Assembly: GCA_017614995.1 (NCBI GenBank)
Contig: JAGAAX010000030.1
Span: forward strand, 1-54,258
Direction: 5' to 3'
Length of the DNA: 54,258 nt
DNA from: Spirochaetaceae bacterium
GTDB taxonomy: Bacteria; Spirochaetota; Spirochaetia; Treponematales; Treponemataceae
Translations under genes and position numbers: made by a program
Shown here: in pieces, positions 1 to 7,091 of the stretch
Position numbering within the stretch: position 1 is the stretch's first letter
Layout of the letters: each line of letters opens with the position of its first letter
The notes under the pieces: generated by a model
The model's database searches: none
What the model was told of the DNA's origin: nothing
The model's input: only the letters and a program-made list of their open reading frames with translations

Positions 1-22
1 AATTTTTTTCAATTTTTTTTGA

Positions 23-58
23 GGGTGTGTTAATTCATGAAACACCCCCTGTTTTATA
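23..58 (+). terminator. Possible hairpin terminator at the window edge
   Basis: A six-base stem (GGGTGT at 23-28 with ACACCC at 42-47) is followed by CCTGTTTTATAAT. It could end transcription of a plus-strand gene lying before the window. The stem is short and the T-run broken, so the call is weak. Confidence 0.3.
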
Positions 59-76
59 ATTAATGCAGAACAATTG

Positions 77-148
77 TGAGGTGCTTATACGTCCACGTCA
101 AGACACGCTGCGCTTAAAGCCTTGACATGACCGTTTATGCATCTCTCA
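77..148. repeat. Imperfect 72-base inverted repeat before the first gene
   Basis: Bases 77-102 and 121-148 pair over most of their length, for example GTCAAG with CTTGAC at the inner end and TGAG with CTCA at the outer end, around an 18-base loop. The outer left part (72-87) is also a direct repeat of the ribosome-site region at 153-169 (AATT, then one variable base, then TGAGGTGCTTAT). This looks like a recombination scar or the boundary of a mobile cassette. No integrase or conserved attC core is visible. Confidence 0.5.
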
Positions 149-167
149 AAAAAATTATGAGGTGCTT

Positions 168-905
168 ATGAATAAAAACTGCATAATTCTGCATATTCCC
201 CATTCGTCTTTAGTTATTCCAAAAGAAGCTTTGCAGCAATATGACAAGAGCTTTCTTCAAGAAGAACTTCTGCTTATGACGGACAGATACACAGATGAAC
301 TGTTTTCTCTGCCCTATTCTTCCATCGTGTTTCCGTATTCACGTTTATTCTGCGACGTTGAACGTTTTAGAGACGACGCAAAAGAAGAAATGTTGCAAAA
401 AGGAATGGGCGCAGTTTACACAAGAACGCATAATAATATTGAATTCAGAAAACTCTTGCCGGAAGAAAAGCCCCGGATTTTGACCGGCTACTATGACGTG
501 CATCATCAGAGATTTGAACAGCTTGTAAGTGAAAAACTGAAAAAGTACAATGAGGCACTGATTATCGACTGTCATTCTTTCAATCCGTTTCCGCTGCCGC
601 ATGAAAATGACAAATCTGAAAGAGCAGATATTTGCATCGGTGCTGATGATTTTCATACAGATAAAAGGCTTGCTGAATATTTTAGAACCAGCTTTGAAAC
701 TAAAGGCTATACTGTTAAAATTAATTCGCCGTTTGCAGGCTCGATTGTTCCATTGAAATATTATGAGAAAAACAAAAATGTGCAGTCTGTTATGATTGAA
801 CTGAACCGGGCATTGTATATGAACGCTAAAGGCGAAAAACTTGAAAATTTTGAGAAACTCAAAAATGACATCGCAGACATTATTTGCGGATATAGCGTAA
901 AATAA
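168..905 (+). CDS. N-formylglutamate amidohydrolase family protein
   Basis: A 245-residue cytoplasmic hydrolase of the N-formylglutamate amidohydrolase family. Known members remove formyl groups from N-formylglutamate or related N-acyl amino acids. Visible family marks are the N-terminal HIPHSS segment (a metal-ligand region), DRYTDELF, a DVERFRDD stretch after the conserved SRLFCD, and IDCHSFNP in the middle. I place the start at ATG 168 with GAGG at 159-162. A GTG at 162 would overlap that ribosome site. No histidine-degradation genes are nearby, so the true substrate is open. The next gene follows after 19 bases and is probably co-transcribed. Confidence 0.8.
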   Translation: MNKNCIILHIPHSSLVIPKEALQQYDKSFLQEELLLMTDRYTDELFSLPYSSIVFPYSRLFCDVERFRDDAKEEMLQKGMGAVYTRTHNNIEFRKLLPEEKPRILTGYYDVHHQRFEQLVSEKLKKYNEALIIDCHSFNPFPLPHENDKSERADICIGADDFHTDKRLAEYFRTSFETKGYTVKINSPFAGSIVPLKYYEKNKNVQSVMIELNRALYMNAKGEKLENFEKLKNDIADIICGYSVK

Positions 906-924
906 TATTATTAAGGAGGCTACT

Positions 925-1596
925 ATGGACATTTCAGAAGAAAACAAAACTTATATTGAAAATGTATTAAACTGGACATTTTCAGGAAGCCGGTTCTATT
1001 ACCGCGATACAAATGAGGACTTAAATGTTGAAAACATATATAAAGCCGGAAAGATTATTAAAGCCGGTTTTTTCATCGATGCTTCATTAAACGCAAAAAA
1101 GCCTGACAGCAGGATACGTTTTATAATTGGCTCTGCTCATGCCGCAGAAATATACAAGACTGATTTTTGTAGTCCATTTACACGAGAATGTGAATTGTGC
1201 GTTTTTCATCCAAATTCATTTTTCAAAATAATGGATATTTATAAAGTCAAAGAACAGTATCAAATTTTCTTATTTCACATTCCGCTGCATGGTATCCCAA
1301 TTCTCGAAAATGCTTCGTTTAATTTTAATAACGAAAACACAACTGATTATTTTGTTGAACGTGCCAGAGCTAGTTTTGATGAAAAATTGAAAATGGATAT
1401 AGACGAAAAACTAGAATCTCCTAAATGGAAAAAACGGACTAATGATCCTGTCGGTATAAAAGCAGACGGTTCTTTGTTTCCACCAGTCTTTGAACTTTCT
1501 GGAAATAGTAAAATTGACAATCTGGAAATGAACTTTAGAAAAATAGCCGGCGATTTAGACCCGTTAAATCTACCTACAAGGGAGGAAATGAAATGA
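925..1596 (+). CDS. Hypothetical protein, 223 residues
   Basis: I do not recognise this protein. It is soluble, with no signal peptide or membrane segment, and rich in Asn, Phe and Lys like its AT-rich neighbours. A strong ribosome site (AAGGAGG) precedes ATG 925. The stop codon overlaps the ATG of a truncated HAD-type reading frame (ATGA at 1593-1596), so the two were probably translated together before that gene was cut. The C-terminal part (KKRTNDPVGIKADGS) is hydrophilic and has no motif I can name. Confidence 0.6.
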   Translation: MDISEENKTYIENVLNWTFSGSRFYYRDTNEDLNVENIYKAGKIIKAGFFIDASLNAKKPDSRIRFIIGSAHAAEIYKTDFCSPFTRECELCVFHPNSFFKIMDIYKVKEQYQIFLFHIPLHGIPILENASFNFNNENTTDYFVERARASFDEKLKMDIDEKLESPKWKKRTNDPVGIKADGSLFPPVFELSGNSKIDNLEMNFRKIAGDLDPLNLPTREEMK

Positions 1597-1688
1597 AACT
1601 TTATATAGATATGGACGGCACACTTTCTGGAAGGATAAACCGGATAAATCAACACCACATCCTGCCAAAACCACAGGATGCGGTGTAA
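1593..1688 (+). pseudogene. Truncated HAD phosphatase start
   Basis: The first eleven codons encode MKLYIDMDGTL, the HAD nucleophile motif DxDGT. This is almost the same as the start of the complete HAD gene at 3215 (KLYLDMDGTL), and the DNA is also similar there. After that the homology stops and the frame runs through a hairpin to TAA at 1686. GGAGG at 1581-1585 serves it. It is best read as the 5' stump of a second copy of the deoxyribonucleotidase-like gene, cut by recombination at about 1627. Confidence 0.65.
1653..1685. repeat. Strong hairpin at the truncation of the HAD fragment
   Basis: Twelve-base arms at 1653-1664 and 1674-1685 pair with one mismatch around a nine-base loop. No T-run follows, so it is not a classical terminator. 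It lies just beyond the point where the HAD fragment loses homology, so it may mark the junction. Confidence 0.55.
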
Positions 1689-1709
1689 AATACTTTAAGT
1701 GAGGTAATT

Positions 1710-1895
1710 ATGGCAGAGTACATGGATTGTGAATATACAGAGTATGACGTTAAACACAGCAAAGACCCTATTCCAACTTATGATAAAGACAGGGCTGAAA
1801 AAGTCATAAAACGCAGTGAAGAAATAAGTAAAAGAAAACTGACAGAAGAAGAAAAAGACAGAATCAGGAAAAGCTATAAATACATCGGTAAGTAA
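1710..1895 (+). CDS. Small hypothetical protein, 61 residues
   Basis: A short, highly charged protein with a Tyr/Asp-rich N-terminus (MDCEYTEYDV) and a Lys/Glu-rich helical C-terminus (RSEEISKRKLTEEEKDRIRK). GTGAGG lies eight bases before ATG 1710. It sits alone between a truncated gene and the EEP phosphoesterase gene, on the same strand as both. No family is recognised. Its composition is compatible with a small regulatory or antitoxin-like protein, but nothing proves that. Confidence 0.5.
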   Translation: MAEYMDCEYTEYDVKHSKDPIPTYDKDRAEKVIKRSEEISKRKLTEEEKDRIRKSYKYIGK

Positions 1896-1997
1896 GGAGT
1901 AGCTGAAGGCCGCTATATTTTTTGTCAAGCAACAATAAATAGACCTGTTCGGAAACTCGGATGGTCTTTGAACAAGACTAATAATTCGGAGGAAAAT

Positions 1998-2693
1998 ATG
2001 AAAATAATTATCTGTAATACAGAATGGGCTAGTGGAAAACGCCAAGAACTTTTAAACGAGATAATATTTGGACTGAATCCAGATATTGTATGCGCTACAG
2101 AAATTAGAGAAAATTTTTTCCAGAAGCAAGGACATATAATTTATTCAGAATCAGATTATGGATATAACACAAAAGGAAGATACAAAGTAAGTTTATGGAG
2201 TAAGAATCCTTGGGAAAAGGTAAAACAAACCCTTGTTTCCGCACCATCAGGACGGTTCATATCAGGTTTTACTGATTTTAATGGACAATCTGTCGGTATT
2301 ATTGGCGTTTGTATTCCATGGAAATCTGCTCATGTATCTACAGGCAATAAAAATCGAAAAATATGGGAAGACCATATTTCATATATCAATGCATTGGAGA
2401 GCTTTTTAAATTCTACAAATGGTATATACAACTTTATCTGTGGAGATATGAATCAACGCATTCCCAGAAAAACTCAACCAGACACTGTATATGATAAGCT
2501 AATAAATGTTTTTTCTAAATATAATGTTATAACATCAGGAAATCTTGCAAAACTCAATACACAGGTTATTGACCACATTGCACTAAGAAATTTTAAGGCA
2601 AAGGAAGTCTATGGTATTTCAAGAATTCAAAATGATTTAGAACTAACAGACCATGACATAGTTGTTGCAGAAATTGAAAGGGATATAAAATGA
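1998..2693 (+). CDS. Endonuclease/exonuclease/phosphatase family protein
   Basis: A 231-residue metal-dependent phosphoesterase of the EEP fold (the DNase I / exonuclease III superfamily). The expected motifs appear in order: CNTEWA near the N-terminus, CATEI with the metal-binding Glu, a central GDMNQRIP (the GDxN motif), and a C-terminal TDHDIV matching the (S/T)DH motif. There is no signal peptide, so it probably acts on nucleic acid or nucleotides in the cytoplasm. I start it at ATG 1998, behind CGGAGG at 1987-1992, rather than at an upstream TTG. The exact substrate is unknown. Confidence 0.75.
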   Translation: MKIIICNTEWASGKRQELLNEIIFGLNPDIVCATEIRENFFQKQGHIIYSESDYGYNTKGRYKVSLWSKNPWEKVKQTLVSAPSGRFISGFTDFNGQSVGIIGVCIPWKSAHVSTGNKNRKIWEDHISYINALESFLNSTNGIYNFICGDMNQRIPRKTQPDTVYDKLINVFSKYNVITSGNLAKLNTQVIDHIALRNFKAKEVYGISRIQNDLELTDHDIVVAEIERDIK

Positions 2694-2756
2694 AAAACTT
2701 AAAAAGTTTATAGCAGAAATCATTTGCAGAACAGGAAGCTAAATTACGGGGGGCTT

Positions 2757-3185
2757 ATGAAAGAAAAACCAGAATGGAAACAGCTTAAAGACGAAAAAAG
2801 CGTATTACTCTACGAAGGTTTCACATTATTCAATAAGCCTTATGGAAACGGAAGGACATTCTTTTCAAACGGAAATGTATATCAGAAAGGCGAATTTGGC
2901 ATCAAAGGACTTCTAAAAGGAAAAGAATACTATTCGTCTGGGAAAGTTCGATTTGAAGGAACTTTCAAAATTTGTTATGGATATGGCCCCAACTTTCCTG
3001 TTGAAGGTAAATGCTATAATGAAAAAGGCGAGCTTTATTATGAAGGTGAAATCTCCTGTTCTTTTGGAGGCGTTGGCTATCGGACTGTAAGAATACCAGC
3101 CGAATACGGTCCGATACCTCAAAATGACAAACCGGATATTTGCTATTTTATGTGGGAAGACGAGGAAATGCTCAAAGGCAGATAG
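2757..3185 (+). CDS. MORN-repeat-like protein
   Basis: A 142-residue protein with MORN-like repeats of the form Y-x-G/NG-x(2)-Y-x-KGEF, seen as FFSNGNVYQKGEF, YYSSGKVRFEGTF, YNEKGELYYEGEI and a C-terminal acidic tail. Such antitoxin-like or structural repeats form beta-hairpins that bind proteins or lipids. The start at ATG 2757 uses a G-rich ribosome site (GGGGGG) and shares the leader GGCTTATGA with the genes at 168 and 3215. There is no signal peptide. The partner is unknown. Confidence 0.6.
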   Translation: MKEKPEWKQLKDEKSVLLYEGFTLFNKPYGNGRTFFSNGNVYQKGEFGIKGLLKGKEYYSSGKVRFEGTFKICYGYGPNFPVEGKCYNEKGELYYEGEISCSFGGVGYRTVRIPAEYGPIPQNDKPDICYFMWEDEEMLKGR

Positions 3186-3214
3186 TTTTCATTTGAATAA
3201 TTATGGAGATGCTT

Positions 3215-3703
3215 ATGAAGAACTTGAAACTTTATCTTGATATGGACGGCACACTTGTGGATTTTATTTCTCAAGTCAACAAGTACGGTTTCTGGCGGAA
3301 AGACAAACAAAACAAGGTAGACTGGAACAAAGTTATTGCAAGAGGCCCGGAGTTTTGGAATGAAATGGACTGGATGCCCGGTGCAGAGACTGCATTTGAA
3401 AAGATGCAGAAAATGGCGGCAGACGGTCTGCTTGAGCTTTATATCTTGAGTTCCATTGACTTTGACGAAGGGCGCGAAGGCAAAAAAATGTGGATAAAAT
3501 CACATACGGATTTTCCGCTTGAAAAAGTGATATTCTGTCTTGAACCCGAATATAAAGCCCAATGGGCAGATGCAGATTCATGGCTAGTTGACGACCGTAA
3601 AAAGTCGCTTGAGCCTTTCAAGTCAGCCGGCGGAAACGTGATTGAGTTTACAGGAAACTGGAAAGATGTTCTCCAACAAATTAAGGAATTATGCCGGAAA
3701 TAA
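3215..3703 (+). CDS. 5'(3')-deoxyribonucleotidase-like HAD phosphatase
   Basis: A 162-residue HAD-superfamily phosphatase resembling the 5'(3')-deoxyribonucleotidase (NT5C) group. The nucleophile motif DMDGTLVDF is at residues 8-16. A middle LSSID carries the motif II Ser region, and LVDDRKKSLEPF near residues 130-141 supplies the acidic motif IV. Family members dephosphorylate dNMPs or similar small phosphates. GGAG at 3205-3208 points to ATG 3215 over the two in-frame ATGs just upstream. A truncated copy of its first codons lies at 1593. Confidence 0.75.
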   Translation: MKNLKLYLDMDGTLVDFISQVNKYGFWRKDKQNKVDWNKVIARGPEFWNEMDWMPGAETAFEKMQKMAADGLLELYILSSIDFDEGREGKKMWIKSHTDFPLEKVIFCLEPEYKAQWADADSWLVDDRKKSLEPFKSAGGNVIEFTGNWKDVLQQIKELCRK

Positions 3704-3705
3704 TA

Positions 3706-3762
3706 TGACAGTTTTTGTAGATTTTATGTTACAATAAGAAAAGAATTTATGTACATATGTAC
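3706..3762 (+). promoter_or_regulatory. Possible promoter and palindrome before the DUF262 gene
   Basis: TGACAG (3706-3711), an 18-base spacer and TACAAT (3730-3735) resemble a weak housekeeping promoter. A perfect 12-base palindrome, GTACATATGTAC (3751-3762), follows in the leader and could be an operator. This would give the DUF262 gene its own transcription start. Confidence 0.35.
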
Positions 3763-3806
3763 TACAAAAACACCATCAACAAAATGAACAAATAGGGATA
3801 ATAACT

Positions 3807-5627
3807 ATGGAAGCACAAGGACAACCTTTAAGATTTTTATGCGATGAACAAATTCTAGAAATACCGTTTTTCCAACGTGCATATGTCTGGAATGATGAGA
3901 ACTGGAAAGATTTATTGGAAGATTTATTAAGAACTTCTGGAAGTCACTTTTTAGGTTCTATAATTCTAAAATACGCAAATGCACGAGCCGCAACTGCAAA
4001 AAAAGCTATTGTAATTGATGGACAACAACGCCTTACTACATTAAGTATTCTTATTAAAGCTCTTTATGATTCTATTGAGAATAAGAAAACGAAACTAATT
4101 AACGATGCTACAGAAGCATTATTTTATACTCTAAAATCCTCGGATTCAAATTATCTACTTTCGATTAAGCATTCACATAATGATACCGAACAATTTCAGG
4201 AAGTAATGGGAACTGTCGTAGACGGCGAAATTCAATCGCCGGTGCTTAATGAATTAGATAAAATTAATGAAGAAGATCCTAGACAATTAATTAAACGTTG
4301 TTATAAGTTTTTCTATACTCAACTAATGAACATCTCAAATGATGAAAGAATTGACCTTTGGGATAATTTGTTTGATAGAAACAATAAGATTCTTGTTGTA
4401 ATTGACCTTGATGACAATGATCAGGAACAAAAAATATTTGATACTATCAACAGTTCTGGAGTACGGCTTACTTCAACAGATATAATTAAAAATGCTTTAT
4501 ATCAAAAACTTATAGAAATTACAAAAGATTCTGAAAAGATTGCAGAATATTACAAAAAGACTTGGGCAGAAACATTTGAAAAAGATGATGACATTGTAGC
4601 TTATTGGAATACTGAAAAATCTATTGGTCGTTTAATGCGCCAAAACAGCGAATTACTGTTACAGACAGTCGCAATCATAAAAGGTATTTTTGATTTAGAG
4701 AAAAAGCATACAATCCAACAATTAGCAGATTTATACAAAACTGAAATAGAGAATTACACAGAACAACAGCTTTATGATTTTATCGATGAAATTACTGGCT
4801 ATGCAAGAATCTATAAGGAACATATTCCTGATTTCAACAGTAAAGAAAATTTTGAATATAAGAATGATGACCTTGAAGCTGTTGAATTAAGAGTTATGCA
4901 CATTCTTGATAAAAATGATATTTCGACTTTTAATCCTTACATCATTTATATTTTCAAAACTTACGAAGGACAGGATTCTGTTATTATTGAAAAATTACGA
5001 GAGATTGAAAGATATGTAATGTGCTACCTTATTACCAAAACTGCAACCAAAAACTTCAACAAAGATTGTACAACTTTTATTAATGATAAAAATGGTAATG
5101 AAATTAAGAAACGAATTGATGAATTCTCTAATGCTCAATTAAAAGCAGGAATATCGGAAAATGTTTCTAACAAGCTTGGTGCAGAAATTCTTTTCTGGAT
5201 TGAACTCAAGAGAAGACTGGAACCAAAATATGATACAAAAACGCTTCAATTCAATTATCAGCTTGAACACATTATGCCACAGAAATGGGAAACAAATTGG
5301 AAATGCGTACCATATGTTGATGATAATGGTAAAGAGTTGCCAGATGATGATGAATCAAAAAAGCGAAGATATAAGAAAGTTTATTCTCTTGGTAATATGA
5401 CTTTGCTTAATGGTCGTTTGAATGCTTCTATAAGTAACAATAATTTCAAAATGAAAATGGAAGGTGAAGGTAAAAAGAAGGGCGTGATAAAATATTCTTC
5501 TCTTTCTGTTACAAAAGATGACCTCGTTGAAAATATTTACAATCAAAATAAGCAATGGAATGAGCAGTCAATTTCCGAACGTGAAAATTATCTTGGAAAA
5601 GAAGTTGTAGAACTTTGGGGAAATTAA
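3807..5627 (+). CDS. DUF262/DUF1524 (GmrSD-like) nuclease-type protein
   Basis: A 606-residue two-domain protein. The N-terminal DUF262 domain shows IPFFQRAYVW (residues 19-28) and DGQQRLTTL (71-79), the motif linked to NTP binding and hydrolysis in GmrS-like proteins. The C-terminal DUF1524 HNH-type domain shows LEHIMPQKW (about 486-494) and NMTLLNGRLNASISNNNF (about 530-547), matching the H-x-x-P...N...N pattern of the nuclease site. Known relatives include modification-dependent (type IV) restriction enzymes and other anti-phage proteins. Both active-site motifs look intact. The following gene starts four bases after the stop, so they form a unit. Confidence 0.8.
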   Translation: MEAQGQPLRFLCDEQILEIPFFQRAYVWNDENWKDLLEDLLRTSGSHFLGSIILKYANARAATAKKAIVIDGQQRLTTLSILIKALYDSIENKKTKLINDATEALFYTLKSSDSNYLLSIKHSHNDTEQFQEVMGTVVDGEIQSPVLNELDKINEEDPRQLIKRCYKFFYTQLMNISNDERIDLWDNLFDRNNKILVVIDLDDNDQEQKIFDTINSSGVRLTSTDIIKNALYQKLIEITKDSEKIAEYYKKTWAETFEKDDDIVAYWNTEKSIGRLMRQNSELLLQTVAIIKGIFDLEKKHTIQQLADLYKTEIENYTEQQLYDFIDEITGYARIYKEHIPDFNSKENFEYKNDDLEAVELRVMHILDKNDISTFNPYIIYIFKTYEGQDSVIIEKLREIERYVMCYLITKTATKNFNKDCTTFINDKNGNEIKKRIDEFSNAQLKAGISENVSNKLGAEILFWIELKRRLEPKYDTKTLQFNYQLEHIMPQKWETNWKCVPYVDDNGKELPDDDESKKRRYKKVYSLGNMTLLNGRLNASISNNNFKMKMEGEGKKKGVIKYSSLSVTKDDLVENIYNQNKQWNEQSISERENYLGKEVVELWGN

Positions 5628-5630
5628 TAT

Positions 5631-6050
5631 ATGTACGAACAAGTAACCGCATATCTAAGAAAACTCAAACCAGCTCACTGGAAATATCCTGAAAAGCAAG
5701 GAGATGGATCACATGAAAATCCGTACATTGCAGGCTGGCCAGAATACGATGAAATCACAAGTGAGTTTATGCACAAGATGTATAAGTTTGTTCCGAATGG
5801 GGGCAAGAACTATGACAAAGTTATCTACGAAAACACAGATCTTGATTGTCAAGGTGATTTAACAAAAGTTGATGTTTCAAAAATTGGCGGAGACATAATT
5901 TTATATATGATTTTTTCCCTTGTCCGTGGCGAGCGCTTCAGCGACGGACTGTTTGGAAGTTATGTTACAAATGGAACTCTGGATAAATGGCTCAACAGAC
6001 TTAAAGAAATTGATGAGAAATCCAATTACAATCAAGGAGCGTTACCATGA
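5631..6050 (+). CDS. DUF6508-like hypothetical protein
   Basis: A 139-residue protein resembling the DUF6508 family by its closing pattern of RGERFSDG followed by a GTL...WLNRLKEID segment. Its function is unknown. It starts four bases after the DUF262/DUF1524 stop and ends overlapping the next start (ATGA), so it is translationally coupled on both sides and may help the nuclease-like partner. There is no signal peptide or membrane segment. The family call is from memory of the motif and is moderate. Confidence 0.55.
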   Translation: MYEQVTAYLRKLKPAHWKYPEKQGDGSHENPYIAGWPEYDEITSEFMHKMYKFVPNGGKNYDKVIYENTDLDCQGDLTKVDVSKIGGDIILYMIFSLVRGERFSDGLFGSYVTNGTLDKWLNRLKEIDEKSNYNQGALP

Positions 6051-6130
6051 ACAATTTTCTCGGACAAAACAAAGCAGATGATTTATTCTTGATTCAAATA
6101 CGCTTGTTTCGTCTTGCTCAAGATAAATAG
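6047..6130 (+). pseudogene. Truncated reading frame after the DUF6508-like gene
   Basis: A 27-codon frame (MNNFLGQNKADDLF...) starts at ATG 6047 inside the preceding stop (ATGA) and has a good ribosome site (AAGGAG at 6034-6039). It stops at TAG 6128. The strong start signals and early stop suggest the stump of a third gene of this operon, with the rest deleted. The product is not recognisable. Confidence 0.4.
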
Positions 6131-6248
6131 AATATTGACGGAGAAAAATGCAGCGAGATTTTTGGGGGATAGCTTTAAAAAAAGACTGCCACGGTCCCTG
6201 GCACTGCAAAGCAGGAGAAAGGATAACGTGGCTTACTGTTTGAATATA

Positions 6249-6257
6249 TGGTATAAT
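6249..6257 (+). promoter_or_regulatory. Extended -10 promoter for the Abi-like gene
   Basis: TGGTATAAT matches the extended -10 consensus TGnTATAAT exactly. No good -35 box lies 17 bases upstream, as is usual for extended -10 promoters. Transcription would start near 6264, leaving a short leader with AAGGA before ATG 6283. Confidence 0.6.
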
Positions 6258-6282
6258 GAGCTAAAAGTCAAGGAATTAAAAA

Positions 6283-6954
6283 ATGGACATAAATACTTTC
6301 AACAGCTTAAAGAAATCAATTTCAGAAGAACGGCTTGCTGTTTACCGTGCTGATGGCGTTGATGATACAACAGCGATTGCAAGATACATTTATAACATTG
6401 CTCTTTGTAAAAGTCTTTATCCTCTAATTAACATTTTTGAAATCAGTTTAAGAAATGGTATCGATAAAGCTCTTGAAAATTACTTTAATCAGCCGGACTG
6501 GAATAATGTAATTCAGCTTCAGCAGACTGAAGTTATGATGATAAATGATGCTCTGCTTAAAATAAAAAGACAGGGCAAAAGATACAGCCACGGGAGACTT
6601 GTCGCTGAACTTAGTCTTGGATTCTGGGTAGCCCTTATGGGAAGGAAGTACAATAATCAGGGTTTTCAGTTTGCTGTGATTAAAAGCTGTCTACATGGCT
6701 GTCCTTCTAATCAAAAGAGTTCCGCTGCAATCCAGAAGAATCTTACCGAAATCCGCTTTTTAAGAAACAGAATTGCACACCATGAACGCATTGCACACTG
6801 GAAAGACCTTAAGCAGAAACATGATTTGATTTTGGATTTTATTAAATGGCTTAATCTTGATATGTATAAAATAGCCCTCGAAAAAGATACATTCGACGAA
6901 GTGTATAATAATGGTGTAGCTCCATTTATTACTTTTGTGAATGATAAATTGTAG
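6283..6954 (+). CDS. Abi-like HEPN-domain protein
   Basis: A 223-residue protein of the Abi-like group (AbiD/AbiF type). The hallmark is FLRNRIAHHERI at about residues 162-173, an R-N-x(3)-H HEPN motif that in related proteins forms an RNase site. The N-terminal half (NIFEISLRNGIDKAL) is also typical. Known relatives abort phage infection by RNA cleavage. It has its own extended -10 promoter and lies directly after the DUF262 operon, which supports a defence role. The HEPN residues look intact. Confidence 0.75.
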   Translation: MDINTFNSLKKSISEERLAVYRADGVDDTTAIARYIYNIALCKSLYPLINIFEISLRNGIDKALENYFNQPDWNNVIQLQQTEVMMINDALLKIKRQGKRYSHGRLVAELSLGFWVALMGRKYNNQGFQFAVIKSCLHGCPSNQKSSAAIQKNLTEIRFLRNRIAHHERIAHWKDLKQKHDLILDFIKWLNLDMYKIALEKDTFDEVYNNGVAPFITFVNDKL

Positions 6955-6985
6955 AACGATATGCTTATTGCAGATTGCTTCAAGG

Positions 6986-7056
6986 TAAGCAAAAAGCGAC
7001 GCTTTTCGCCGAACCATCTCTATTCGTAGGTTAAGCTGCTGCGAAAAGAACTCAGC
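6986..7056 (-). repeat. Inverted copy of the intergenic repeat family
   Basis: Read on the minus strand, this stretch gives CTTTTCGCAGCAGCTTAA, then a variable spacer, then GGCGAAAAGCGTCGC (6996-7010) and TTTTTGCTTAC. The same order appears in both tandem units at 24870-25157. The core is also a near-perfect 10-bp hairpin. It lies between the Abi-like gene and the cysteine desulfurase promoter. Confidence 0.65.
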
Positions 7057-7085
7057 TTGTTGTTTTCGGGCTATTTCAGTAGAAT
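7057..7085 (+). promoter_or_regulatory. Promoter for cysteine desulfurase, predicted leaderless
   Basis: TTGTTG (7057-7062), a 17-base spacer and TAGAAT (7080-7085). Six bases separate the -10 box from ATG 7092, so transcription should begin at or next to the start codon. No Shine-Dalgarno site is present, which agrees with a leaderless message. Confidence 0.55.
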
Positions 7086-7091
7086 AGGCGC

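Noticed and set aside
345-947. Antisense 200-codon frame opposite the formylglutamate amidohydrolase gene
   Set aside because: It is fully covered by a recognisable gene on the other strand, has no ribosome site and codes a Phe/Ile-rich product typical of shadow frames.
6114-6353. 79-codon plus-strand frame before the Abi gene
   Set aside because: It has no ribosome site, overlaps the extended -10 promoter and the Abi start, and encodes no recognisable product.
1-7000. Integron cassette array with attC sites
   Set aside because: The one-way array and hairpins suggest it, but the hairpins share no GTTRRRY/RYYYAAC cores or common sequence, and no integrase gene is in the window.
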